DNA of 64,000 nucleotides. It comes from Eleginops maclovinus (Eukaryota > Chordata > Actinopteri > Perciformes > Eleginopidae). Shown here in pieces: positions 1-11,183 of this stretch; the first letter of the stretch is position 1, and each line of letters begins with the position of its first letter. The position numbers and the translations under genes were made by a program. The notes under the pieces are model-generated. The model was not told where the DNA came from, searched no databases, and saw nothing but the letters and a program-made list of their open reading frames with translations. The stretch is taken from contig NC_086360.1 of the NCBI RefSeq assembly GCF_036324505.1, forward strand, positions 6,865,226 to 6,929,225, given 5' to 3'.

Positions 1-540
1 CTCTCCTGCAGATAGTGGCACTGGGCAATGTATCGATATGCAAGGGATGATGTGCAGTGAGCAGTCACAAATAACTGAATCGCTGCACATTATCTCGCTC
101 ACTATACGGCTACCTACTAAATAAACCAATGACTTGACTCACAATATTAAACAAATATATATTTTATTGAATTGAAAAAGGATTGGATTGTGTCCTTTGA
201 GAAACAGATTGTCTGTTCCAATACCAACAGCTGGAACTGCTGAGACGGCGATGTAACTTGAAATGATGGCAGCACTGGTCAAGGTTTTCAGTAAATATCA
301 ATGTCTGGTCCATTAGCCAGTCTTTAAACACTGCAAAAGCCCATACTGGTTTACGTTAGTGTTTACTTCCTGTCCGTCTTCTTCTGCTGTTCCCTTTAGT
401 GTTTACTTCCCGTCTTGCTGCTTTTGTTAATTTCTCTGACGTCCAGCGCTCTTTCTGTTAACCCTTCTATTGCGCTGTTTTTCTTTTCTTTTACAGGAAC
501 AGTTTAGCCATTATAATTCCAACATTTCACGCCCTTCATA
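1..540. other. Non-coding, no recognisable feature
   Basis: AT-rich sequence up to the first Rex3 insertion. I see no domain-bearing reading frame, RNA gene or clear repeat. Confidence 0.5.
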
Positions 541-551
541 AATATAAGAAC

Positions 552-2017
552 CATCTATCCATCTTCTCCCGCTTTTCCGTCAGGGTCGCACAGCTCCAGC
601 AGAGAGCCCCAATCTTCTCTTTCCCTGGCCACATCAACCAGCTCTGACTGGGGGATTCCAAGGTGTTCCCAGGCCAGCGAAGAGATATAATCCCTCCACC
701 TGGTCCTAGGTCTACCCCTCGGTCTCTTCCCAGCTGAACGTGCCTGGAACACCTCCCTAGGGAGGCGCCCAGTTGGCATCCTCACTAGGTGCCCGAACCA
801 TCTCAACTGGCTCCTTTCAACGCGAAGGAGCAGCGGTTCTACTCCGAGTCCCTCCCGGATGGCTGAACTTCTCACCTTATCCCTAAGAGAGATGCCAGCC
901 ACCCTGCGGAGAAATCCCATTTTGGCCGCCATCCTTTATGACCATAGGTGAGGGTAGGAACGAAGATGGCCCGGTAGACAGAGCTTTGCCTTTTGGCTCA
1001 GCTCTCTCCCACAGTATCTCCCCGTGAATCAGGTCATACGCCTTCTCCAAATCCACAAAGCACATGTAGACCGGATGAGTGTACTACAAGGTCCCCTCCA
1101 GGATCTTTGCGAGAGTGAAAAGCTGGTCCGTTGTTCCACGACCAGGACGAAATCCGCATTGTTCCTCTTCAATCTGAGGTTCGACAATCGGCCGGACCCT
1201 CCTTTCCAGCACCTTAGAATACACTTTCCCGGGGAGGCTGAGTAATGTGATGCCTCTGTAATTGGCACACACCCTCTGATCCCCCTTTTTAAAAAGAGGA
1301 ACCACCACCCCGGTCTGCCACTCCTTCGGTACTGTTTCTGACTTCCACGCAATGTTGATGAGACGTGTCAACCATGACAGTCCCTCAACACCCAGAGCCT
1401 TCAGCATTTCTGGGCGGATCTCATCCACCCCCGGGGCTTTGCTACTGTGGAGCTGTTTGACTACCTCAGTGACTTCCCCCCGTGAGATTGGAGTTGATCC
1501 CCCTTCATACTCCAGCTCCGCCTCTAACATAGAGTGCGGAGTTGTCGGATTCAGGAGTTCCTCAAAGTGTTCCTTCCACCGCCCTAACACACTATCAGTT
1601 GAGGTCAACAGCGTCCCATTCTTACTGTACACAGCTTGGATGGTTCCCTGCTTCCCCCTCCTGAGGTGTCGGACGGTTTTCAAGAACAACTTTGGTGCCG
1701 ACCGAAAGTCCTTCTCCATGGCTTCTCTGAACTTTTCCCACACCCGCTGCTTTGCCTCAGCCATGGCTGAGGCTGCTGCCCTTCGGGCCTGTCAATGCCT
1801 TGCAACTGCGTCAGGAGTACCCAGGGATAACATATCCCAGAAGGCCTCCTTCTTCTGTCGGACGGCTTCCCTGACCACCGGTGTCCACCAAGAGGTTCGA
1901 GGGTTACCGCCCCTTGAGGCACCTAAGACCTTGAGACCGTAGCTTCCCGGCGCAGCTTCAGCAATAGAGGCTTTGAACACCGCCCACTCTGGTTCCATGT
2001 CCCCAGCCTCCACAGGG
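552..2017 (-). mobile_element. Rex3-type (RTE) LINE, 5'-truncated and internally deleted copy
   Basis: The minus strand carries the 3' half of a Rex3-like retrotransposon and matches the fuller copy at 11.1-14.5 kb over most of its length. The 3' end, at the left on the plus strand, is a short CATC/ATCC tail, as in the other copies. The element is flanked by a perfect 11-bp duplication, AATATAAGAAC, at 541-551 and 2018-2028. This fixes both ends and shows it arrived by 5'-truncated reverse transcription. The endonuclease region is absent. About 555 bp of the RT core is missing near 1007, relative to the copy at 11.1 kb, and a second gap of about 45 bp lies near 930. The RTE/Rex3 assignment rests on the encoded protein and on the GATG-type tail known for Rex3. 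Confidence 0.9.
555..2017 (-). pseudogene. Rex3 reverse transcriptase remnant, broken
   Basis: The frame is split into several pieces. Positions 2017-1792 encode the linker between endonuclease and RT. Positions 1764-1084 encode the N-terminal part of the RT, including the fingers segment with the GVVVPLFKKGD and YRGITLL motifs and the CGFRPGRGTTDQL block. After that, a frameshift and the roughly 555-bp deletion remove the FADD catalytic motif. Positions 932-555 encode the C-terminal tail, with an [10 protein letters not shown] block and an [12 protein letters not shown] block. A piece around motif A, CFVDLEKAYD, survives near 1065-1030 in another frame and keeps residues that the 11.1 kb copy has lost just before motif A. 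No functional enzyme can be made from this copy. Confidence 0.85.
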
Positions 2018-2028
2018 AATATAAGAAC

Positions 2029-3344
2029 GAACATTCTAATAGTATTCCATGGTGTTTACTGATGGAGGAAACTAAAGTTGGTTGTCCACAGCTGACAATA
2101 CATTGAAGTATTCTTCCCGCATTGATATGACTGCACATGGTCCCTTGATCTGCCTTAGCAATGGTCTGTTCTCGCAAAAATGAACAAACTCTGAAAGGTC
2201 CAAATTGACAAATCTTTTGTTTTACATGTCGGATATCGTAATTTGGCATAAGTATTGTCTTTTCCTGGTTTGAAAGATGGAATAACATCTAAGTTGTGCA
2301 AGTCTTTAGTCACTTAACTTGTCCTTTGGATGCCTGGCAGTTCACATAAAGTAAACCTGTTGTGTAATATGAAGCATTGATGAGTGCCATAGGACTCAAT
2401 CAAACATGCGCTAAACCAAAAAGCAACACAAGAGGCAGTCTCAGATCGGAGTTTCTTGATTTAACATTTGTGTAATGTTTTACATTGAGTAAAAAAGTAC
2501 TACCCACCTTTTTTCACTGCTACTTAAGATGTGGTGTTAAATGTAGCTTTACTGTAAATACGTTTCAGAGCAGTGTTGGCAATTCTTCTTTATGAAGCCA
2601 TTGATTAAATATTTTGAGCCTTGGGAAAACCACCACACATCTCACATACTGTACATTAAATCCTAAAATGCTCATAAGCTTCTTCAGGATCTGTGAAAAT
2701 CTCATCAGCTGTTAAGTTATCTTATGTACACATGTAGGTACGTACCTGCAGTTGGTATGGTAATCTTAGTGCTCAAGCCTTTTGTCTTTGTCATCAAACA
2801 AAAAACAAAACTTAGCATTCCAAACAATTTATGACTGTTAAGCATGGCAGCATATATTATGACAAACAACACATGCTCCATTATGCCAGCTGGTGTAATG
2901 ATGTGGTAATGCCGGACTCATTAACTTCTGCACACAGTTTATGTTGGCCTTTTATGACAGAATTAATTGATTCACACATGCATTAAAACAAAAATAACTG
3001 GAATGAAAATGCAGTTGGATGCTGGCCTCTAATCTGTCATAAACACTTCGGTGGTAAAGCGGGGTGACATAAATCATGTAAATGACTGATCATATACGCA
3101 ATAAACAACCTGAAACAAGCCTTCAGCTTCACAGCTAGCTTTGAGTTTGTCACCAAATAGAAATCAACATATTCAACAATTACATTACAATACACTGTTA
3201 TTTTGTAATGCTATTTCCACAGTTTGTGCAGAAAACATTTCTCCTTTTAAGGAACATTATTGTCAGTAAGGATATTTTTACTTGCAGTTGAGCTCTTTTT
3301 TTTGTTATTAAACTATGTATGGGTTAATGTATCATCAAGCATCC
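2029..3344. other. Non-coding, AT-rich
   Basis: No domain-bearing open frame, RNA gene or clear transposon end is visible. Short frames here lack recognisable protein features. Confidence 0.5.
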
Positions 3345-3404
3345 TTTGGTTTCTTGAAAGGTGCTATATTAATCCAAGTTATTATTATTATTATTATGGT
3401 GATT
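3345..3404 (+). repeat. LINE/SINE-like 3' tail with (ATT)n
   Basis: A segment reading CTTGAAAGGTGCTATATTAA is followed by a short run of ATT repeats. Fish LINE and SINE 3' ends often read GCGCTATATAAATAAA followed by ATT repeats, and this looks like a decayed example. No body of the element can be recognised upstream. Confidence 0.4.
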
Positions 3405-5030
3405 TAATCTTTTCATTATTTGTTCAAACTAGCCGTTAAATGGAGAGATTAATTTGTAAATTATAATCACAAACTTTATAGATGCAGCTGACTGTGGTCA
3501 TTACCACAGATCTTACAGTTTTTAGAACTTTCAACAATTTCTCTACAAATGATGTATGACTAATACAATTCTAATATATCCACTTACGAAAGTTATAACG
3601 TTGAAAAACCAGATTTGTAGATTTAAATTGAACATAGGCTTGGATACCTTCATGTTTTTTCAAGTTGAATTTAATCTAATTGTATGGTTTGTCCCTCTGT
3701 CCAACTCGTGTGTCGCCATACCTCAGAAATGTCTTAAAATCTGGCACAAATCTCGTCTTAGATTAAAGAAGAAACTGAAATCCAGAATTCAAATGTTAAT
3801 TTTGAAGATTTCACACAACTGTCTAAAAAATACAAAAAATGTGATGATTACGTTTTAGTCAGACATGGATTTAAACTGCAACTTAACTGGTTGGTGGAGG
3901 CATATAACCATGTTTTTTCTGGTTCTGGAAAAAGCATCTGAAAGTAACTTAAGCAATCAGACGTCATAAAAAGCCTTTTGCTTCAATGGCAGTCAGGTAA
4001 AGAGGGCAGTCATTTCATGTTCTATTTCTTTGACTTTACTGCAGTACATTTTTCAATTAAATCAGACAGCTTTTTTGTCAGTTGTCTTATTGGATACAAC
4101 CTTTGAAATGATTCATTACAAGAATGGCAGGATTATGTCTGATGTCTTCATAATGGTCAGGGCGCAGTTTAGATCTCTTTTCTTGGAACAGCACAATAAG
4201 AACCCTCTAAGGGGAAAAAAGGGATTTCTTCCAGCATATGTGATCGTGAAATTTAATCAAAGATAGAGCTTGCATCAAAAAAAATGAGAAAGGGCTCAGG
4301 CTTCTGCCCCAGATGACTCGCCACAACAATTTAAGCCATATGTTTGAGAATTTCCCTCCAACCTCCGAGATGAAATGAAGAAAGGATTTAGCTTTGAGAT
4401 AATTTTCTGTGCCGCCGCTGTGCTGAGGGTCATATCAAAGCGGTCCCGGCGCTCCATATTGAGGAAATGATTTTTATCTCTTGTGCTGGACTTAAAGGTA
4501 ATTGTTTACAAGCTGTGCTCCGCTTCAAATCCATAATGAATTTCCTAATCCGAATCTCATTGTTGTGAACCATGCAATTACTTACCCTGGAAAAAATAAT
4601 CCATCTTTTGAAGCTGGACAGATACTGTATTGGTTTTAGCAAAGGATGCTCAATCAGTCCATCGCTTTCACTGTGATGTTTCAATCTCACCAGTCAAGTG
4701 TGCCATCAAGAAAACTCTTGTAGCTTTGTCTAACATAGGAGAAATATAGTATTTACACGTGATTCTGCCAAACCAAGGCAAGCTTTTCTTGTGTTTGACA
4801 GAGTACACCTAATCTCTCGGGGGGTTCTGAAAAAAAATACTGGCACGTGTAACTTTTCTGGTAACTACCATTTATTTTTGTCTGAAAAAAGGTTAGCAGT
4901 CTTTCCAGAGCTTTCAACTTTTCTTCTGAATTGCTCTATCGTCTGCATGAGTATATACTATTCAACAAGAAGTGACCTTGATAGAAATTGATATATATAT
5001 CAATTATATATAGCAAAATGCTTTCTTTAA
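3405..5030. other. Non-coding; possible conserved element near 4390-4700
   Basis: Mostly AT-rich. The block at about 4390-4700 is less AT-rich, contains no simple repeat and resembles none of the repeats in this window. It could be a conserved non-coding element or old unique sequence. The frames across it have no recognisable domain. Confidence 0.3.
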
Positions 5031-5480
5031 AGCATGCACTCAAGAGCCACTGAAGAAAGAGCTTCTCCAAGTGTGGACACTTGCAAGCAGATGGGGAAGT
5101 TCTTTCTCGTTTCATCCGGGGATAAAACATTGCATGGAGGCGCCTTGTCGTTGTCGCTCAGAGAACACGGCGCCTGGTCACTGTGGCTCAACAACCACTC
5201 AAGATTTTATGTCTGGGGCAATCCTTGTCACAGCTTGTATCACCTCAACGACAGATGTCAGCGAAATCAGCGACAGCCGATCATGCTGATCCCTCCCGTA
5301 ATCATGTGCGATGATCCCGCCGTGACACGGAGCTGTGGGAAATATGTCCGTCAATACCACCGCCGCGGGCAGATGCACCAGCATACCCTTGCCCATGCCC
5401 ACCACCTGCCCCCTCCCTCCCCCTTGCTCCTTCTTTCTTCCATGAGCTGCTGCTGCCTTTTCTCTTGATCTCTCCATTAA
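5031..5480. other. GC-richer unique block, no recognised gene
   Basis: This stretch has more GC and more CpG than its surroundings, and it ends in a C/T-rich run at about 5405-5460. Overlapping frames on both strands stay open, up to 144 codons on the plus strand, but none shows a domain, a signal peptide or plausible splice context. I read it as a candidate regulatory or conserved block, with low certainty. Confidence 0.3.
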
Positions 5481-7836
5481 GCCTCTTCCCTCCTGGCCAC
5501 TGTATGTTTAACTGCTTATACATTTCTGACCCATGTGTTTCTCCTGGAGTGTCATTTCTAATGCAACGACATGAATAGGGGGGGCCATTACCCTAATAAT
5601 AAAAAGGGGGACACATTGGGATTATTTATCCTGGCTTCACTGAATCCTACAAATTCCAGACACATTAAGCCAGAAGTGTACTAACTAACTAAGTTGATCG
5701 TTACTTTTTCTCTTTCCTGACTGCTTACAAATGGTTTTTTGTGTGCTCTTTAATTTCCTGTCTATAGTCCATGAGTCTGGACCAAGGAGAACTGGATACA
5801 GAGTTGGAAGTTGGCCCCCATTCATTCCTATGAAAATTGCATTTTAGAACTTAAAGACCCTGTAATTTAAATAAGGGCTAATATTTATGCAGGGTAGTTG
5901 ATTTAGTCAACAAAAAAAAAGGTTTCGCTGATTTGTAGATGTCTCTTTCCCAGTGTAAGTCAATGGGAAAAAGACTTTTTGTCCCAATGACGTCACAGGA
6001 CTGACAGAATTTGTGATGCCACCATTTGCAATGCGAAAATTACTTTCAAAGTTGACCGCACTTCCTAGAGGGTTTTGTCTGGATAGGATGCTATATGCTT
6101 TTGTTTTTCCACGCGTCATCCCGTTTGCTATTGATGAGTCGTTTGACTTTTATTCTCCTTTATGCGTACTGGTAATTGACTGCATTATTCATTTTTATAA
6201 AGTTCTGCATTGGAGATGTGTTCCTTTTTGAGGCAATGAAGTCTAGATGAAACTTTTCCTTCGCTGCTTACGTCACAATGTGCGAAGAACATGGCTAATT
6301 TCATTAGGTTAATGATCCAATGAAGTGCAAGATATTCAGATTTCCGCCAATCATTTGTAAGGCCCAGTGTTGAGTGGAATTTGTTTACAATTGGCTATTT
6401 TTATTTTATTTATTATACACACCAGATAAATATAAAATAGGGATGATCTCAAAAGTGTCCGACTCAAGGATGCTCCAGCAGACAGACATTCAAAACCGGA
6501 CTGTTGGACTTAAAACAGGTTGGATTGCACTCTTTGACATGAATGATTAGGGGAGATAAGTGTTATGAGATGCAAACTTGTATTTCACTTACAGTAAAAT
6601 CAGCTTAAATATGAGAAGAGCAGCATTGTTGGTATGCTTTTTGCTTACCTTGTGTTTTTGGCCCGGTCATGCATGTCGTAATGCTCACAGAGGGCTGGGC
6701 AGATGCTGTCCCTGACCAGCCCTTCCTCCCAGGGCCAGAGTTACAGCTCTGTGAAAAAGGCCACCGCACAAACACAACCTCCCTAAAACAGAATGTGGCA
6801 TATGCTTAACTAAGGAAGCGGCATCAAACATTCTTGCAGAGCTCAGCTCTATGCGGCTTCTCCCCATGAAGGCCCTGCAAGGCAAAAGGTTTCCAAACAA
6901 TTTCACGTTTTCATGTTGAAACCTTGCACGAAAAAAAGAAGAACTTTGCATATTCACACATGCCGCGGGCCAGCACAGTGGCTGCTGCTAGCCTCTGTGT
7001 TTCCAGCAAAACCTTGACAAAGGTCACAAACAATTTGCTGGATCCTGTTATTAAGAGAGCTTTAAATAAAAACAGCACTGATTATCACTTTGCCCAGCAG
7101 CTAGCTTCATCAGCTGTAGCCATTCCAGCATATGCTTGCGAGATAATAAAAACTGTGGTATTAAACATGGCGGCAGATTGAATTTTGTTCCAGGCCACAT
7201 ATAGCAAGTCAATGCTTCCCTATGGAAACCTATTTAATATAAAGTAGTTAATGCCACCAGTCATGATGTTTCTTGCATAATATAATTTATAGCGGATAGA
7301 GGTCCATAAATGGGAGGCATTGTAAAATATTTCCATTATGTAGGGAATGTCAGTGGGTAATAAAGGCTTTATTCTACTTTTATGGCTCTCAATCTGTTGT
7401 TGTCCTCAGCAATTTTTAAATCTGTTAAAGTTCCGTGAATATCTTAATGCATGTGTTAAAAGCAGGAAATATCAGTGAGTCTTTTACAAAGTGACTCTCG
7501 GGGCACGACTTTTTGACTGAGCATAAAAAAGACTGCAAGTCCAGTAAAGTGAAAGTGCATCAGCTAGATTTCTCTCTTTTTTTTATCACCTCGGCTTCCC
7601 CCTTTCTTTAATGTGGAAATTATACATCTTTCTTTAACAGTGCTGTAAAGGTTACACAGTCATTTAAGCAGCAGTTCAGACAGATTGATGTTTATGTCAT
7701 TACAGCAGAGAATGAACTGTGCCTCTCTCACTTCAACGTAGAGCAGAAATGAGCTTCATCCATAGATGACATTGGAGATACATTAGAGTCAAGGTTTGGG
7801 AGAGGTAGAGGGCGGTTATTACCTGACATTCTGTAA
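5481..7836. other. Non-coding; possible old dispersed repeat near 5860-6065
   Basis: AT-rich with no gene. The section at 5930-6065 contains a TGACGTCA site and phrasing like an interspersed fish repeat (CCCAGTGTAAGTCAATGGGA), but only one copy is in the window, so the assignment is from memory and weak. Confidence 0.3.
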
Positions 7837-7863
7837 GGGGGGGGGGGGGGGGGGGGGGGGGGG
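7837..7863 (+). repeat. Poly-G tract, 27 bases
   Basis: An uninterrupted run of 27 G, followed directly by TACC. It is a mononucleotide repeat with the potential to form a G-quadruplex. The length in the assembly may be unreliable. Confidence 0.9.
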
Positions 7864-8205
7864 TACCTGCTACTGCTAATGCTGTTATAACATACTGAAG
7901 AAATTTCTCGTTCAGTCAATTTGACTAGTGGCTTTGGGACCCATGTTTCTATTATGGTGACAAAAACTGGTGTTTAAAAGAATATTCTGGAATCTTATGA
8001 TTTACGGTAAATTGTTTTCAGACAGTATTCTCTCCTGTTTTGGTGTCAAAGCTGTGGCGCCATGAGAACACTTTAGCTATTAACTGAAAGACGAGGGCCT
8101 GGACGTTACACCTTGATACACACTACTCATAGGCAGGTTATGAGAAATGGGCCCAGGAGCATGAAAATGCAACAGACCCAATCAAATCTCCTACATAGGA
8201 GTAAG

Positions 8206-8592
8206 GCACAAAGACTTTGTAGTTGTTTGGCTTCTTTTTGTAGTGCTTTGTCTATATGTTGTGTTTTTGATTCTTTTGGTGGTTGATCTGTGACTCTTAG
8301 TCTGGTTTGATCTCTTAGTGGTTGTTTTGTGCCTCCCTTTGGTCATTTTGAGTCTTTGAGGTTGTTTTTGTGTCTCTTTTTAGGTGATTTGTATCTCTTT
8401 GTAGTTGTTTTGTGTGTCTTTGCAAGCATTTTGTGTCTCTTTGCGGTGGTTTTTCCCTGTTCGTCATCTGTGTAAGTCTTACCGTCTCTGTGCAGCTTTG
8501 TTGCATCTATTAGTTGTCTTTTTTTGTCTCTTGCATTTGTTATGTTTCTTTAAGGTCATTTGAAGTCCCTCCATAGTTGGTATGTTTCTCTT
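8206..8592. repeat. Degenerate minisatellite, roughly 21-24 bp unit
   Basis: The motif TTTGTGTCTCTTTG plus variations of TAGTTGTTTT recurs more than ten times with substitutions and small indels. On the minus strand it reads as repeated Q-R-D-T-K-like peptides, which is the translation of the repeat and not a gene. A tandem repeat of this type is common in fish non-coding DNA. Confidence 0.75.
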
Positions 8593-8655
8593 TCAGAGAT
8601 GTTAAGAGATGGGGGTGCATATGCAGATGGGCCCATTCAGTAATCCATTCATGAC

Positions 8656-8720
8656 AATATATATGTATATATATATATATATATATACATATATATGGAT
8701 CATACATATATATATATTTA
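8656..8720. repeat. (TA)n-rich microsatellite
   Basis: Interrupted AT dinucleotide repeat with short GTAT, ACAT and GGATCATAC interruptions. Confidence 0.85.
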
Positions 8721-10396
8721 TTTTTTTCGCCCACACATTCATACTGTGAAATGTAGATTAGCTTGTTAAGGCATATGGGGTCGCACCCGTTGGTTGACAA
8801 TGTCAATAAAGTAAATGTATGTGCATACATAATTACGGTCTTATCTCCTGGCAGTGATGGATTTCACAACATATTTGTTGTTTTTATCCATTGAAATTGA
8901 TGATCACTGGTGTCGCTCTGTGCTTTTTCCCTAACTTCAAATATACCGATTAAAATAAATATTTTCCAAAATATGTAACACACTATATAATAGTATAGTG
9001 TATCTGCAGATTCTTATTATTGTGGAATATGCAGCTGGTAACCTTCTGAAATTATACCATTAAAATACATAATTGTCTGCTTTCTCGTTATTAAAAAGTA
9101 AAGTCTAAATCACTGCTAACAATTGACTAAGTACACATGGGTTGCACATAATCCTTAATGTACATTTTCTAAAAATAGGACATTTCTTGTACTTTCATAG
9201 CGCTATAAATTGTAGGAACTAATTAGTGGTGACATGATAAAAATGTGGACAGTATGAATGCCTTTCTTCTGCAAAATGTTCAGCATTATTGCTCCTCTTT
9301 GTCTCTATCCCTAAAAGGAATTGGCAGATTACGGCTTTAATTTCAGACCGTACAAGAAAAGAAAGGATAACATTAAGGACTTCTTGTTAAACTAATTCTG
9401 TTCCGCTTTGTCATAGTTAACTGGTTTGTCTGTGGTATTATGACTGCACGGGCCAAGCACACCACTAAACCCATAAAACTGCCCAATCTGTGATATAACC
9501 CTATTGTACTCACTCATCCAGAACATCCCCTATTTCTCTCATCACCATGTGCCACCATCCTGTGGATAACTCTCCTTTTAAGATTCACCATATCTGATTA
9601 TGCACTATTGGAACAGAGACTGCATTTGAGATGATCATTTTATTATTCCTTGATTAATACAGACATAAACTTGTCTAGTTGAATCCCCTACTTTAGCATA
9701 ATCAGCTTTCTGCAGATAGCTGAAGGCTCTTCAGGAACCATCCCCGCCAACACTTTCACTTTACCACCCTACCATCCCCCTCCCTCCCCCCTCACCCCCA
9801 TTACACTCGATGACATGTGTTTGTTTATTTATATTTCAAAATGTCATCTGCCCACAAACGTCTGCCCGTCCCTCCCCCAGAAGGAATAATCCTGAAGATG
9901 AAAGTGTGTCTCAATATGTCTCGGTATGAGCTTAGCCTGTAAGACGCTGTAGCTCCACCCTAAAAACCCATTGACATTGACCCACCACAACCACTTTCAC
10001 ATCACAGAAATATAATAAATGCATGATATGAATTAAGAATCACCTCATGGGGGGGGGGGGATTTAGGGGATCTAGCGGATCTAGCATCTGGTAACCACCT
10101 CTTTTAAAGTGTGTCAATATGCTCTGTTTAGTCGTTGGTGTTGTAATCTTGGGGTAACAACAATGAAATCAGATCAAAGTGTAGCTGGAAGGTGACGAGC
10201 TGGAGATCTGTTCTCATGTTTTTTGACAACAGATTGATGGGTGGGACGGATTGTCATCTGCTTGGTTTTGGGCAGTTGGTACTTTCTCGTGGTTGGTTTT
10301 TGGATCATACAAAGATTTTCTTTTGTTTAACATTAATGCCATTATCAATTTTATTGGGAATTGGATTCAGGTTATGTCTTGAAGTGCATTTTTCTT
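8721..10396. other. Non-coding, AT-rich
   Basis: No gene or clear transposon. A C-rich patch lies at about 9760-9800 and a run of ten or more G at about 10050. Neither suggests a gene. Confidence 0.45.
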
Positions 10397-10422
10397 ATAC
10401 TGTATACCAATGTATACAGTAT
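10397..10422. repeat. Perfect 11-bp palindrome with 4-base loop
   Basis: ATACTGTATAC at 10397-10407 and its exact reverse complement at 10412-10422 are separated by CAAT. It lies at the outer edge of the foldback element that follows and may be part of it. Confidence 0.8.
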
Positions 10423-10423
10423 G

Positions 10424-11028
10424 TAAGTGCAATAGCGCTACAACGGCCCAAAATACTTACATAAGGACAAAAACGATGCCCAGCATTTAGAAAAACCATG
10501 CAAGGAGCTCAATACACAAAAGAAATGGTGACACTAAAAAGTGACACACACAGCTGGGACCGGAGTGATAGTACAAACTGAATACGGATTGACAAACTGT
10601 AACTTTTAGCAGAGTTAGTCTGTTTCATAAATATAAGTGTTCTGTCAGTATATTTGAAAGACTAGGTTAGCTACGTTAGCTTTCAGCAAATCGTCAATAA
10701 TATCGGAAAGATTCATGCAAACTTAAAATCGGCCAATAAAACCTGCATTTTATGTAAGTTTCCAGTGATAGTTGGCCTACTTTATAATCCCTGAACGTTA
10801 TCATGCACTCCGGTTCCAGCTGTGTGCATCACTTTTTAGGGTCCCTATTTCCATTGTGTTTTGAGCTTTTTGCAGCGTAAACAATGTGCACGTTTCGTCA
10901 AGTTGGTGGATGAAGATGAGTCTTCATTTTGGCACATTTGCGGGTGTTTTTTTGGTTCGTTGTTTTTGAAACTGCAGCACATTTCATCAAATGGGAGTGC
11001 TTTGGGCCATTGTAGCGCATTGCACCTG
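10424..11028. mobile_element. Foldback-type inverted-repeat element, unclassified
   Basis: The left arm, about 10424-10572, and the right arm, about 10797-11028, are reverse complements of each other with mismatches. Matching blocks occur in order: GTGCAAT..GCGCTACAA..GGCCCAAA at the outside, then GAGCTCAA.ACACAA, then CTAAAAAGTGA..CACACAGCTGG.ACCGGAGTG at the inside. The left arm lacks about 80 bp that the right arm has. The central 220 bp is unique. No transposase is encoded: the open frames over the right arm are plain arm sequence. I could not define a target duplication, so the class is unknown. It could be a large MITE or a foldback element. Confidence 0.65.
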
Positions 11029-11183
11029 TTTGCCATCCTAGATTTAGGTGGGAATAAAAAGCTGGAAAAATTTTTAACAAAGTACTTTAGGAATAGCTGG
11101 ATATCTAACAAACCTTAGTGAAATAAAACTTCATCAACAAAACCATCCATCCATCCATCCATCCATCTTCTCCCGCTTTTCCG

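Noticed and set aside
1352..1942. 196-codon plus-strand frame, also present at 12529-13119
   Set aside because: It is antisense to the Rex3 RT region. Its recurrence reflects the similarity of the element copies, not a second gene.
5034..5468. 144-codon frame in the GC-richer block
   Set aside because: No domain, and overlapping frames on both strands are open over the same block, so composition explains it.
11147..11166. ATCC tandem repeat as an independent microsatellite
   Set aside because: It is the 3' tail of the Rex3 copy, present in the other copies too.
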